Assembly (NCBI GenBank): GCA_030141605.1
Contig: JAQGDQ010000486.1
Span: 1-62,000 of the forward strand
From: Tubiluchus corallicola
Lineage: Eukaryota; Priapulida; Priapulimorpha; Priapulimorphida; Tubiluchidae
Length of the DNA: 62,000 nt
Reading direction: 5' to 3'
Of the stretch, positions 1 to 13,110 are shown in pieces. The notes beneath the pieces were generated by a model. That model was not told the DNA's origin and did not search any database. It worked only from the letters and a program-made list of their open reading frames with translations. Made by a program: the position numbers and the translations under genes. Numbering within the stretch: the first letter of the stretch is position 1; the number at the start of each line of letters is the position of its first letter.

Positions 1-3000
1 ATAGACATTTGATACATAATAAGCAGAAAAATCATAACTCTTATTGTAGGTTATTAGTATGCAACGTTCGGAAGACACTACTTTTATAATATTCACGCAT
101 TAGTTCACACAATTTACACACTCTAAACAGAAAAAAATGCGCTTATCGTCGTTGTCTTCGATTGCTGGCATATTTTTCGTTGAAATTTTATTGCTTGCAT
201 TTTAAACTATTAGCCGTAGGTTAAATATAGAGTATTGCAATTGTGTTAACACCTTTATACGAAATACTGAACACATATTCCTTATTCGATTTTTGTTACC
301 TGTGTTTGAAGTTTCATTTCTACAATTAATAAAAATAAAGAGTAAAAGAAATGAATATTTTCTATCAGTTGAGAACTGATCTAAAAAGAAACAGATGAAA
401 CTAGTTGTTATAAGCTCTGTATGTCTACATTGCACCGTTACACATTTCATAAACTTCAGTGCAGATTACCTTTCTACAGAAGCAAATTTTATTGGCCTTG
501 TTATTCTCCGACAAAAGTGAAGCAGATTTCTAAAAATTCTGTAGTTAATTTTCCATGTCGGCGATTAGGTTTTTAAATTCGTCTGACGTGAACGTTCTGA
601 CTCTGTTCCTGTAATTTGCAAGGGATTGTGCGGACATTTTCACGGACACAGATCGGTTGGATTAAGACTGAATGAAACCAGATTAGAGCGAGAAACTTGG
701 TGGCACGTGATATGACTGCTGTCTTCTTCAGATTGCATGGTTTCTTATGCGAGCTATGAGCGTTAAGCTTCGCTATTGTCGCTTGGCCTTGAGGGACACA
801 ATGAAGCCAGTTTCTAGATGATGCAGAGTAAAACAACAGATTTGTAACTATTGTCTACGGTGTTTACGTCAGCTTTGGAAATCAAGCGTTGCTTTATGGT
901 CTCCAAGTCTGTTCAGTAAATTTCTTCAACCCGAGTAAGAAAATCAGGTTCAATGTTGATCTTTGTAACTTCAAAATTCATAACCTCGGATCTTCAGAAA
1001 TGCGTTCAAGCTATACTTCATTAGCTGTGGTTAATTTTCCTTTCAAGTTTTAAGTATTCAGGGACGTACAATGTCTACATGATGTGAATCAATTGTCCTC
1101 AACTAAATTACTTAAACATGTATATGTAAGTTGTATTCGCAAATGTGTGATATGAACTTGTGTTTACGTACATTTTATTAATTACGCTAAATTGCTATTT
1201 TTAGTTGAGCCCTTCAGTTCAGTTAAAATGTTTGCAAATCAGGCTTGCTTAAAGAATGAAACAAAGCAACAGGTAGTTTTTGTTCTGCGTTTTAATTCGT
1301 TTTTCTACAAACTTTTGCAACTTATTAATGTTCCAATACTTATATCAAGATTGTACAATGTAGTGAATGTCCGCGTATGACAGATTGGACCTGCGTCGTA
1401 TAATTAGAAGTAGGAAAAACAATACTGAATATATTCAGATCGAAATGTGCAAGCATTACTATGTTTATCATTTGACTATGCCTGGGCTAGTTTCAATTTA
1501 TGTGAAAAACTGTAGATTAATGCCGTCATGGTGACTGACCATTTGCAAGGTGCTCGCAGATAATTATCACTTGACTATGCCTGGTGCAGTGCGGTTTGTT
1601 CACCAGTTTGCGTCTGTTTTCATATTTTGGTTTCTATCTCGACCTCTTAAACAGTCTCAACTTTTTCAACCGTATGATTGCCTTAATCCCTACCATACCC
1701 TGCAAATTACCGGGTTATTCAATGTTCGTCCACTGTTAACAAAAAACGCATGGATTCTCTTTCCACGGATTAAAAGGTAACTTTCGTAGTTAACTACATT
1801 TTTAAGCAGCAGCCTTTAGTTGCGCGTTGTTTCTTGTTCACACACTGCCCTCGCGCGTCATCATCTGTGGTTAGGCCTGACATCGCTCTATACTCACATC
1901 GTGGTTAGACAAACTTCCTCGGGTTAAATGTTGCCATGCATATTTGCATACATGTACGTTAATCGGTTGCTTCTCGACCAAACAACTGTCTAGAATAAAT
2001 CCTGTAAATTCAGCACTGTATTGCAAAGAAAGATAAATGGAACAATCGATGCAGCCAGTCGGGTCTTCCACTTATCATTGCAATGACTCAGTGGACTAGT
2101 TACATGGCTGTACATAATTAGCCGGAATTGAATTTAGTCGTTGCGCAAAGCTGCTCATCTTACAGCCTAGTCGGCTGATTATAGTATTTTGCTGTGATTA
2201 CAATACGCGCCGGTTGTTCTTTGTAATTGCGCACTGGAGAGCAGGCATGACACGCGGATCTCAGCACTTAAACTAGGGTTTATAAATGTGTTATATATGA
2301 AATACGAAGATTGAACAAATATAAACCTGTATGTATTGGTGTAAATATATAAACCAATATGTAAATCAAGCACTACTTTACGGTATTCATGTCGGTTCAG
2401 TAAATTACTTGAATCTCTAAGGAAATCAAGTTCAATGTTGCTCTTTGTCAGAAATTTTTTAAAACTTTGTACCTCCAGAAACATGCTCAAGCTATACTTC
2501 ATTTGTTTAATTTCCGTTTCAAGTTTTTAAAGGAAAACCTGATACCACAGAAAGATAGATTCGTGTTACATGCATTTCACCATTCGCTAGTTAGACGAGC
2601 ACTAGCCCTTACATTTCGGAAACGCGGTGCACAAACAAACAGGTACCGTACCTCCCAGTTCAGAGGCGTTCAGTTGTGACGTGGTGAACACGTTCGAGAG
2701 TTCACACGTGAGCACAGCGTTAATATATGTGTTTATTATATCATTGGCTGAATAATTGATAAACTGCATAAAAATCAATGCGAGCAAAATCTTCGTAAAA
2801 CGTTTAGACTCAGTTATAATTTAGATAGTCACTGTCGTGGTTGAAGTGTATTGTGGGTTATTGGCTGAAATGTCAGCACCGTAGACGAAGATATGTTTTC
2901 TGAAGAACTGATTTATTAGACATAATATTTAAAATAATGTTATCATGTAAATTAATTGAGCTAATTAGTATTAGTCGAAATCAGATTATTACCAAATCTA

Positions 3001-3601
3001 ATAAAAATTTGATAAACAGGTCTAGTTTAAAAAGGTGTACAAGGCTTTAGCGATGCACAGGTATCCTTACATCAGATGTCTACTAGATAACAAGAAAATA
3101 ACCAATTATCTTGTTTTGTAAAATTAATGCAGCGACCGGTTTAAAAGCAAGAATCAAAATGCCCACTGACATTGTCCTAACTATATATTTGGGTGTTCTA
3201 TCTCTGTAATCTAAGATAGTTGGTTGCGTGATCTGATTTGGCCGATTAACTTGAGTGCAAATGCATACATATCTATGTCAAGAGGTGTGTCAAGGTCAGT
3301 GAACAGGTAAATTCATTTCAAGATGAAGACAGCCAAGAATACGTATAAGAATGAAACCATCTAAGAGACATTAAGTAGACGTGTCAGACTGAAGCCATTC
3401 ACAGTTATAATTAATAAGCCACCACCATGGGAGCCATTAGCAAACAGGTAACTCAGTATGACGCTCGTAACAAGGTAACAAGATTCCTAATTCAAATGAA
3501 GCACTGAATCGTATAAGGTCTACATTGTTTAAATGTGAGTGTGAGAATATACAAATACGTGTTCTTTTACAACATTGAATTGGTTTCGTGGTTGAACTAA
3601 G
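1..3601. other. AT-rich non-coding DNA, no gene seen
   Basis: No open frame in this stretch has recognisable protein features. The short frames present are low in codon structure and are interrupted on both strands. I see no tRNA, rRNA or clear terminal-repeat element. It could be intergenic or part of a very long 5' intron of the gene that starts coding at 21421 or 25462. Confidence 0.5.
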
Positions 3602-4225
3602 ATGATAACTACTAATGATAGTATTTTTAACTACTTAGACAGGTTGCGCATTTTAGATTTACAGCCAGTCGAAGTCAGACGAATAATTTTTGATGTTAAG
3701 ATGGTTTATAAAATATGCCATAAATTAGTAGATTTGTCATTTGGTGCTTTTTTATTATATTCTCGCCCAAAATTTACGTGGCCACAATTACAAATTGTTC
3801 AAACATTATTCTAGATTAGGTCTATACAAATATTCGTTCTCAAATAGACTAGTCCCTATCTGGAATGATCTTAATTATGACTCGGTTAATGCACCAAACA
3901 TTGTCAGTTTCAACAGCAGATTTAACAAGCTGCAACTTTTTAAGCTACGGCCATTTTAATCGTTTTATGTAAGCTATTTTTTCTTTACTGTATGTAGTGT
4001 CCCTCCGTTTTTAAAGTTTTTTAGGTTTTTTAAGTTTTTTCTCTCGTTTAATGATAAAATAAAATTTTTACTGTTTTACTGCCTTTGCATTTGTTTTATA
4101 TCTGTAGTTGTAAATATATTGTATTATATGGCTAACATAAGTACTATGTGTCTACTGCCATTTTCTTTGATAAAAATGTATTTTATAAATCTTTTTAAGT
4201 AAAAATAAATAAATAAAAAAATAAT
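3602..4225 (+). mobile_element. 5'-truncated CR1-like LINE 3' end, frameshifted
   Basis: A reading frame beginning at 3602 and a second overlapping frame (about 3741-3957) together resemble the extreme C-terminus of a CR1/Jockey-type non-LTR retrotransposon ORF2. Visible hallmarks are the segment RRIIFDVKMVYKICHKLVD in the first frame, then RGHNYKLFK and YSFSNRLVPIWNDL in the second. A frameshift separates the two parts around 3760-3800, so the copy is dead. An AT-rich 3' UTR follows and ends in an AAATAAATAAATAAAA-type tail near 4201-4220, as expected for target-primed reverse transcription. The reverse-transcriptase catalytic domain is absent, which is typical 5' truncation. Confidence 0.8.
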
Positions 4226-4696
4226 GAAATTTATAATTGACTTTTGCAAGTTTTTACAAGAACAAAATGTCTACTGCCAAATGAGCTGCTTTATCTTTCG
4301 CAATTATGACCGTATTTTTGATGGGCAAGCTGTTTTGTACGATCATAGATGAAGAAAGACTCGATTTTGATTCAGAACGGAACGTTATGTTTGCTGAATC
4401 CGAGCAAGTCATTTAGGTTTACAGTGTTTATAGCAAGCCTGCTATTATAGGTTTTACTCATACAACACACTAGTGTTCTGTAGTGTTTTACAACATGTCA
4501 TATCTTGTGTAAGGAAATAGCAAAGGTGCGCCAGGCTTTTATATGGTTACAATTGCTGAAAAAAGGAATGTAGCCAATATTTGCCCAACAGATCGTAAAT
4601 CGTTGCCGTTTGGCTTGCGTTAGTTTGGTAATTAATTTTTCTTTAAATATTTTCGTTTTTTTAAATGTGCTCTTATAAATACGTTCACCTTATTAA
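4226..4696. other. AT-rich spacer between LINE remnant and minisatellite
   Basis: I see nothing coding or repetitive in this stretch apart from short poly-A/T runs. Confidence 0.5.
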
Positions 4697-5497
4697 TGAT
4701 TCGCTTGGTGCCAACGTGTATCTTGTTAACGCATTCACTTGGTGCCAACGTGTATCTTGTTAACGCATTCACTTGGTGCCAACGTGTAGCTTGTTAACGG
4801 ATTTGCTTGGTGCTAACGTGTAGCTTGTTAATACATTCACTTGGTGCCAACGTGTATCTTGTTAACGCATTCACTTGGTGCCAACGTGTATCTTGTTAAC
4901 GCATTCACTTGGTGCCAACGTGTAGCTTGTTAACGCATTCACTTGGTGCCAACGTGTAGCTTGTTAACGCATTTGCTTGGTGCTAACGTGTATCTTGTTA
5001 ACGCATTCACTTGGTGCCAACATGTAGCTTGATAATGCATTCACTTGGTGCCAACGTGTATCTTGTTAATGCATTCGCTCGGTGCCAACGTGTATCTTGT
5101 TAGCGCATTCACTTGGTGCCAACGTGTAGCTTGTTAACGCATTCACTTGGTGCCAACGTGTATCTTGTTAACGCATTCACTTGGTGACAACGTGTAGCTT
5201 GTTAACGCATTCACTTGGTGACAACGCGTAGCTTGTTAACGCATTCACTTGGTGACAACGTGTATCTTGTTAACGCATTCACTTGGTGCCAACGTGTATC
5301 TTGTTAACGCATTCACTTGGTGCCAACGTGTAGCTTGTTAACGCATTTGCTTAGTGCCAACGTGCACCTTGTTAATACATTCACTCGGTGCCAACGCGTG
5401 CCTTGTTAACGCGTTCGCTTGGTACCAACGTGTGCCTTGTTAATGCATTCGCTCGGTGCCGACATGTACCGTGTTAATGCATTCGCTCGGTGCCATG
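4697..5497. repeat. 34-bp minisatellite, about 23 tandem units
   Basis: A head-to-tail array whose unit reads approximately GCATTCACTTGGTGCCAACG followed by TGTATCTTGTTAAC. Each unit contains TTGGTGCCAA, a short inverted repeat, and the palindrome GTTAAC. Units differ at a few recurring positions: TGTATC versus TGTAGC, GTGCCAAC versus GTGACAAC, and CACTTGG versus CGCTCGG or TGCTTGG. The last four or five units (about 5340-5497) are visibly more diverged. The same variants recur non-adjacently, which suggests unequal exchange or replication slippage. No coding potential is apparent. Confidence 0.95.
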
Positions 5498-7784
5498 CAG
5501 TTCCGTTTGCCAATAAATCTGTTTAGCTTCTTACATCAGGTTATACAGCATCTCTTGAGAGCACCGTGCCAAAACTGAAGGAACTGTTGGGTTTTTGTAT
5601 TCTGTGACTTTTTGGCCTCGTTCAAACATAAATCATCTTGAAAACAACGAGCTCTAATGAATGTCTTTAGCGAAAGAAGTCAAGTTTGTTTTTATAGCTA
5701 CTTTCTGTCAAATGCACCCGTGCAAGTGCTCAGTTTGGGCACATTCTCGCTAAATTATCCGGACTTTTACTCAATTCATGGCAACATTTTCGCGTGTTAA
5801 CGCCATATATTACAGCACTTCTTTCTGACTGACGTTTTGCTATTCCATCGTGCAAGCAACCTCCCCATTCTGTCTTGCGTTTTACTAAAGGTACTGTATT
5901 AACGATACTTTGGTTATCCTACATTCTTTGATTTAATTAATATACACAGTATCAATACTTTCGTGGCAAAACCTTGTGGACAAATAAGCAGCCTTTGAAT
6001 TGCACAAACATATTAGAAGTTTCCTTGCCTAAATATCTGACACAACCTTCAGATGTTAAACTACGTTCTTTAGCTGTCTAGACATTTAAAAACTGAATAA
6101 AATTGCAGCCTAGTCCAGCTTCAACATTAATGTCTTATATTTGTAATACTATCTTTAGCAACCGTAGTAAATGTTTACGTGTCATAGGGTAAAAAGTCAC
6201 TCAAGATTTGCCTATATTGGCGCACGTAATCTTGGATTAGGCTACTCTCAACAATTTCTGAAGCCTTCTAAGGACGGAAGTTTCATTTCTAAGGATAGAG
6301 CAGTTAGAATAAAAAATCGCTAATCTTAGTAGAGCCAGGCTGATGTTGCTTGAATTGAACCGATTGTGGAATCGATGTAATTGCAGTTTTATTACTCATT
6401 TCGCCACAACGCGATCACGTGACTGGCGAAATTTCAATTATTTTCAAATTTAGAATTGCGTTTTCGAAAAACTCGTTTCAATCTCTAAAAATTTATGTGA
6501 ACGGTGGCGGATTGCTACGGCTGAGCAGCCAATTCTAACCAGTCGTTTTCGCATGTGTTCTGATTGTAATAGCTCTGCCTGGTTAATGGAAAACATGCAT
6601 CCACGCCTGGCAGTGAATTCCCAAAATATATTCCCCCCAGTTAATGTGGCGGTATCGTGTGAGAACCACGTGGAATTGACGGAGCTGCTAGGACTGGGTA
6701 AGTGGCTTCACTTTTGTTACGTAATGATACTCAGACCCATGTCATACACAGTGATATTATTATTTTTATATCAGTTTCCAAACTACACTTGTCCACTTCA
6801 GCTACTGCATATGTATACTCTGTTTAGATGTAAAATGGGTAAAAGGATAAACAATTGAACAGGTCTCGAAAATAAGTAAGGTATTATTACTAGTCTGTCA
6901 GTTACAACAATAAGGGTAGGTGACTTAAAAAGTAAAGTTGATAATATTATGTTTGATAATTTTTGATATCCTAACAGATATCATTATCAAGTTGCAACAG
7001 CAAAATCGCAGTCTTTAAAAGTGATAGCAGATGTAGGGAATCGAAAAATAAGAATTTTAATAAAATATTGTGGTACAAGCTAAAATCTATGTGTAGTATA
7101 ACCGATGTATGTTTAAATTATTGAGAATGTCGCAATTGTTGCAAATACCGCATTATGAAACAATGCAAATATTTCCAGTATTGTACTGTTATGTGAACTC
7201 CTTGATCTATTATGTGAAAATCTTACACGACACGTCGTTTTTCCTTCAGAAGACATCTTACTATTTTAGTTATCCTCATTTATTATTCTTTGTAAAAAAT
7301 AAATATTTACATATTTCATAAATTGTAAGTAACTATAAAGTATTTGGCTTATTTTTCTGCTGTAGTTACGACAACTTGACTGCCGACAAGGTTTTCATCA
7401 CAAGGCGATTGAATAGTGTCTTGTGCAGCCCTTCCATGCTTAAAAACCCGATGTAACTGAAATTCTACTTCCTCTGTTCTTTGCAGCTGATGGCTCTTGC
7501 TTCCGCTCAAACTAAGTGTGCTGAGCAGATAATTTTGCAGTATTTCTGTTAAGCGAAGAAAATTCGCAACGTTTTATATTTGTCTCGCCGTGATAATCAA
7601 TCGTTTCATCCCTTTTAATAAAGTGCTAAGCGTGTCTGACGAGAAACTTGTAACCCTTTTACTGCCGAAACAAGAGTGTGGACACACGCCATTCGGCTAC
7701 AATTAGATTAATGTGATATTAAACAGCATAAATTGAACTGTAGATGAATTGTGTACTGATCTCGTTTAACATCGTGTAAATTAT
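5498..7784. other. non-coding DNA with one orphan exon-like segment
   Basis: The stretch is mostly AT-rich and featureless. The exception is 6641-6697: a C-rich tract ending in CAG at 6640, then 57 bases open in one frame (reading NVAVSCENHVELTELLGL), then a strong GTAAGT donor at 6698. The same frame opens upstream at an ATG at 6553, so 6553-6697 could alternatively be a first exon. The segment carries several CpGs, unlike its surroundings. I do not recognise the peptide. It ends in phase 1 and cannot join directly to the exon at 25558, which needs two leftover bases. Confidence 0.3.
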
Positions 7785-7860
7785 TTATTTCTCAGTGGGG
7801 CGAGGGTAGTACCCTGTGGGACTCCAAAAAATGCATCATAGCGGTCAGCCTCTGACTGCT
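7785..7860 (-). mobile_element. LINE reverse-transcriptase fragment (GVPQG motif)
   Basis: Read on the minus strand, this short stretch gives EADRYDAFFGVPQGTTLAPL and then a stop. GVPQG followed by a hydrophobic/proline segment is the conserved RT motif of non-LTR retrotransposons such as CR1 and Jockey (family consensus GVPQGS.LGPLLF). No other RT motif is intact around it, so this is a small, old relic. Confidence 0.6.
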
Positions 7861-8661
7861 TTTGTTACTGTCACAATTTTATTAGGAAGAGCAGCAGATG
7901 GTTACTTTCTATTTGTCCCATTTCAAAACAAAATAAACTTGTATTCAGATAAACGAGAAGGCAAACCATTTCACTATTGTTCTAATTGAGTTCTATGTTT
8001 ATATGGCGCACACTCGTCAGAAGTTTCACGAATTATTTAATGGATGTTTCGAAAATTTCCCACTTGCTGACATTTGCCATTTCTTACAATGCAAAACATT
8101 CACTCTTCGCTGGCAGTTTTCCATTGTTGCATTCGATCACTCTATCTGCGTCAAAGCTAATCAACATTTCAATCACTCGTCGGGGATTTCTTCTCGAGGG
8201 GTGAAAACGATGCCATCTCCTATAATAAGCTCCTATAGATCGATTGCCAAGTCGCAAGCTTGCTCTTGATTGCATGCAATCTCGTAATACTAGAATACTC
8301 GCGCATTAATCTGTACATTTCAGCAGCCTTCAAATACTGATCGAAGCTAATTGTGTCTAAAATTAATTTCTCTTGTACCGGCCGCCTACAGCCGTTTTGT
8401 TAAATAGAGCAACTCAAATTTAAACCTTTTTTGCTGATTGGAAGCCAGGCGCAGGGCTAATGGCAGCTAAACTCACTGTTAATGTCGTATGTATGAGGTT
8501 CTCACTGTTTATTCTACAAAGGCTCTGTAGCCAATGTATCTTCTAAATCTGGTCTTTTAGCAAATGTTTGAATTTGGGTCCTGTAATTGTAACATTATGT
8601 CGCATTATGTAACATACTTTTACGATTGAATGTGATGATAGCAGTGGTCGCAATGGCCATA
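7861..8661. other. non-coding stretch, nothing recognised
   Basis: Short frames exist on both strands but none shows domain features or splice-site support. Confidence 0.4.
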
Positions 8662-8945
8662 ATGATGATGATGATGATGAGAAATGGTAATTGTGACAAG
8701 GACAAAGAAGAGAAAGATGAACATAAGAATGGAGAAAGATAAAGATTATTGTGACGACTGACGGCTGCAGTGATGATTTTATTGGTGGTGGCGGTGGCGG
8801 TGGCGGCGGCGGCGGTGATGACGATGATGGCGGCAGCGGTGGCGATGGTGATGTTGATGATGATGATGACAGTTATGGCGACTGTGACGATGACGATGGT
8901 GGTGATGATAATGATAATGAGGATGATGGTGATGGTTATGAAGAG
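8662..8945. repeat. GAT/GGC trinucleotide low-complexity tract
   Basis: A compound trinucleotide region made of (GAT)n, (GGC/GGT)n and GAC/GAT runs. It is open on both strands purely because of the three-base period, giving poly-Gly/Asp on one frame and Ile/Thr/Val/Ala on others. I see no reason to call it a gene. Confidence 0.9.
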
Positions 8946-10235
8946 AGGAAGAAGCCAGGAAAGGAGAATAATTGAATAAGACAAACGATGGTAATAACCG
9001 TTACAACAACCTCGAAGTATAACAACAAAAGGCTTCTCTCAGTAAGTCATTCTTTCAAGTGAAATGCCAGACTTATTTTTCGCGGTTGCTTCTGTCTTTC
9101 CGGAAGCAACTGCAATGTAATTTCTCTTTTTCCGCGACGTGTTATCATAATACCCAAAGAGAGTTGTGCTAGATGTAATCTTGATATCCTCATTAGAATT
9201 CCATCTCTTGTGTTGTGTCCATGCTGGGTTTCAAATCTTCAATGAAATTATGCTGCAGGCTATATATAAAGCGACCTTGTGGATGGCACGTATTATATTA
9301 AATTCTGTAATTTAGCTTCATATTGCTTGAGATTAACAAATTCCTCGTTATTAATCTGTTTTATGGCTTCAAGTATTTATGGACATTTGGAATTTTATTG
9401 CCAAGAGACAGCGAACTCTCACAATTCTTCATGAACTACAGTATGTGTGAATATAAAGATGAGGATTTGCAGCAAAAAAAGGATCAATTTAAGCAACGTG
9501 AAAATAGGTCTATATCCGAGGGTGTTTCTTGCTGCCTGTTTAATATACTTTCAAACTGGCCAAGCACGGCAGCAATCCTGTACCAGCGTCAAATATCCAG
9601 GCGAATAAGCTGAAATGCTTTAAGCTAAGGTAATATTAGAATTTATATCACTTGAAATTATCGAAATTGTAAAACAGATTTTTTCATAGTGTCTCAAGAT
9701 AATCAGAAAAAACAAACAATTTTCTTCAAGACTGGCGGTATTTCATCCAGCTTCTAGCTGTTTCCAGTGTTATTTGATGTCCTATGATTTTTGTGCGCCC
9801 CTTTAATGAATGAAGGATATGCAATGTGCTCTGTGCCTCTGTGATACAAATTGAAACAGTAAAGACGATAGATATCGCTTGAAAGTCGGTCTGGTTGCGG
9901 TGAAGATTATAGTTATACCGTTTAATCTGTCCTTTCCAAGTCCTTGGCAAGATTTCTACGAGTATTATTGCAGAGTTAATCGACGCGCATAGCAATGGCA
10001 ATTAAATGAATCCAATCAGAAGCCAGTAGTCAGGAAAGTCTCGTTATATTAGCCATCAGCACTTTTCGCGTAATTGTCTGTATTGACAGACTCGTGTAAA
10101 TATGATATATAGCTGCATAAGCTGCTGTAGAATTTTTCTGACGAAATTACCCAGATTTTATTGAAATGAATGGGCATGATTCCCGACGATAAAGAGTTGG
10201 AAGTTGATAATATCTTATAATATGAAGCGAGAAAA
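8946..10235. other. non-coding stretch, nothing recognised
   Basis: AT-rich DNA with only short frames that lack conserved features. Possible eroded repeats, but none that I can name. Confidence 0.4.
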
Positions 10236-10300
10236 GCGGTTTGAAAAGACCGACATGGGCGGGATTTGAACTCTCGATAACTACGGTTGAAAAACTTTCA
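10236..10300 (-). repeat. tRNA-like 3' half, probable SINE remnant
   Basis: On the minus strand this reads TATCGAGAGTTCAAATCCCG followed by CCC. AGTTCAAATCC closely fits the tRNA B-box consensus GGTTCRANTCC, and the bases before it resemble the end of an anticodon arm. The acceptor and D-arm halves are not convincing, so this is a decayed tRNA-derived SINE or tRNA pseudogene rather than a working tRNA. Confidence 0.45.
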
Positions 10301-13057
10301 GGAACTGTTTTGTTGTTTTGCAGATAGTTGAGTATCAATATTATCAGCCATACATCATGTGTATATGCAATATGATTGTTGTAAAATTTCACTGTTCGAA
10401 TTTCAGTAAAAAATATATTTTTCGTGTCCCGAGAAGTTTGGCTCTTGACTGGGCAAATTTGGCCCAAAAAGGTCATCCAGAAAGGCTGATCACATTTGGC
10501 CCAAATATGGTCAACGGGTTCTCTAATTACTTTTACCGTAAATTTACAACTTTTATCCTTGTGATCTCGCAGAATGCTAGTGTTTGTCTTATAAGTGTTT
10601 ATGTAAAACTTGTAAAGTATAAATTAATGTTTATGTAACTGTTTATCCCTGGAAGAATATCATCAATTGTGTACTCCTATCTGGGACTTTGTGTCTTTTT
10701 AAATTTTGTTGTTTATTGTAATAAAGTTTATTTTTTTAATAAGTTAGTTCATTTAGATTCAAAAATGTCGATTTCACATCTGAGGAAGGACTGCCAACTC
10801 ATTATCTACTCCCAAAGTGTTAAACTAACTAGCTGCTTAGTTGATGTTTTTAATCTATCCACAACTGATTTTTTACCGAAATTTTGAGCACTAAACGTTT
10901 CTTTAATAACAACTTTTATTGCCTTGATTTGGTTGTAAGCCATATCTAACCTTATGTTGATATGTTTCCTGTTTACAATATGCTTCGTAAAGTCATTATT
11001 TTCTCCTTATACAAACTCAATGCCATTTCTCTGTTGATGTGGTCTAAGGTTTCTTCTAGAAAAATCTGCAGACCTATCAGATGTAATAACTTCCGTATTT
11101 TTTGTTCTGCACGTGCACTATTAGCTTGTTAGCTGCTTCAAATAGGTTTTTCTCTCTTCAAATTTCTGCAGTCATCCTTAATACTTCAATGATTTCAAAA
11201 TTTTTCGAGATTACATGTAGTAGCACTAGCGCTCTACAGAATGATAAACAGTGTGTGGCTTTGTTTATTTCCAAACGTTCAACATTATGGTAAGGTCAGG
11301 ATATCTTTTGCGTTTAATATATGGGTAAAGTAAGTTCGCCCGTAAGTAAGTTTCTCACTTCACAAGGCTACAGCGCCTCTAGTGGAGAATTTATCAAATT
11401 AATTATCGTTGTCTCAACATCGGTTACCAAAGTATTTACGAAACTTTGTACCACACTATAACATCTTGTGCAAATTATAAAATCGTACGCTTCTATTAAC
11501 AAATACTATTGTCGTCATCGTTCGGTAGCTGCCGTCGCCATTGTCAGATCATCTGACGTATATTGATAGTATACTGATTCTGTTCCACCTCTTCAAGAGT
11601 CTGCCCATTCCCTTTTCTTTTTCGTGACTGCGTCATAAATTCCTTGTTTTTGGCGTTCTGTATGCTGACTTCTCTATGCCTCGAGTCATATGCGCACCAC
11701 ATGGGTATCTCAGCAGGAAGTGATGTTTATAGCTCCTCTACCTGGTCTGCGGGCTATAACTGGCTTCCTCATAATCTACAGCATTTGAGGGCTTCTGTGT
11801 ACTGAGGCAAAGGTCATGTCCCAAGAGTGTTATTTGCTCATTTCAGTGACGACAGAAGTTGATCATCTGTTTTTTTACGCTTCCTTGTCATGTTTAAGTG
11901 ATTTGTTTGAGTAAGAACTGTTTCCTTGGGTTTTTCACGGATGCCCATAATGACAGCAGAGATATTATGACGTCAGTAGCACTAGTGGCGTCAATGGCAG
12001 GGCTTACTTTATCTGGAACTGTAGATGGTTGTGGCGAGATTGGATCCTACTCGTTGCGATCAGTGAGAATAGTATGCAGATGCCTCCCTATACAATGAGG
12101 CGGCATAGCGGCTGAAATTGAATAAAAGTCCGCTGTTCACTGTGTTACCAATCCATTTACTAGCCAGACTCAGCGCTGCTCACGTTCTAAATACACACTG
12201 TAGTGACACTCGGCTGTTATAATAATTATAAAAGAGCTATTTTTTGATCATTTTGTACATTTCCAACGTTCGTGTTACAAGTATGACGTGGTAAAATAGT
12301 TTCCTTACTGTGTTAGAGATTTAAGTTACTCAATGTCTTCAGGCACTCGGTGTTGTTCACCATTGCAAATAATTATTGCCGTCTGTGCACACACGTCTAT
12401 ATGTATTTTGCTGAAGGTGTATGCTGTTCTGAGTTTCAGACAAGTTTGGCTTCAGGGTATAGCAGTCTCTTGTATATCTTGTTATAAAATCTCTGCACTG
12501 CATTAAGCCTGATTAGGTACTCAATAAAACTGGTGCATTTATAGCTTAGACCACACATACTTACAAACAAACAAGCCACTTTTAAAGGGGCCTTAGGGAT
12601 ATTTTATTGCGGTGTTTTATCCTTTTTTCAGCTTTTAAGTGCGCATGCAGGAACAGCTATGGTATTGTTAAGACAACTTAGCAGTTTTGCTTCATTATAT
12701 TCAGTATGAATTATTATGTTGCGTAGAAATGAAATAGCGCTGTCTGTAGGTGGCGCTGTCATATTTATTGCCACTGGGAAATCCGCGGCTGTCCTGTGTT
12801 GACTTTGCAAAGTGAATTTATCCTCTCTGATCTTGTAAGCTTCAATGGGAGGCAGAATAAATTCGCTATTTTGAACTACTGTTCACTTGTGTGCGAAGCC
12901 AAGCTCTTTCATGCAGGGCAGAGCGTGTATTGGTGTATTTGTGGTTAGGCTGGACTGTTAAATAATATAACGTTTGTATTATACTGCATGCATCTAAAAT
13001 TGAAACACTAACGTGCCTGGTTCCGGCAGGTGCTATTTGCTCATTTACATCATTTTC

Positions 13058-13060
<3 letters not shown>
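10301..13060. other. non-coding stretch, possible LINE 3' ends
   Basis: No supported gene. Around 10640-10745 a T-rich plus-strand segment ends in an AATAAAGTTTATTTTTTT-like tail, similar in style to the 3' ends of the LINE copies elsewhere in the window, but no ORF accompanies it. Confidence 0.3.
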
Positions 13061-13109
<49 letters not shown>

Positions 13110-13110
13110 T
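13061..13110. repeat. (TAA)n microsatellite
   Basis: About 16 uninterrupted copies of a TAA/ATA trinucleotide. Confidence 0.97.

Noticed and set aside
8595-8984. Long overlapping open frames on both strands (poly-Gly/Asp and Ile/Thr/Ala-rich)
   Set aside because: They follow from the GAT/GGC trinucleotide repeat, which cannot produce stops, and have no flanking gene structure.
10147-10638. Overlapping 100-codon frames on both strands
   Set aside because: They run across the tRNA-like remnant and AT-rich flank with no recognisable protein pattern.
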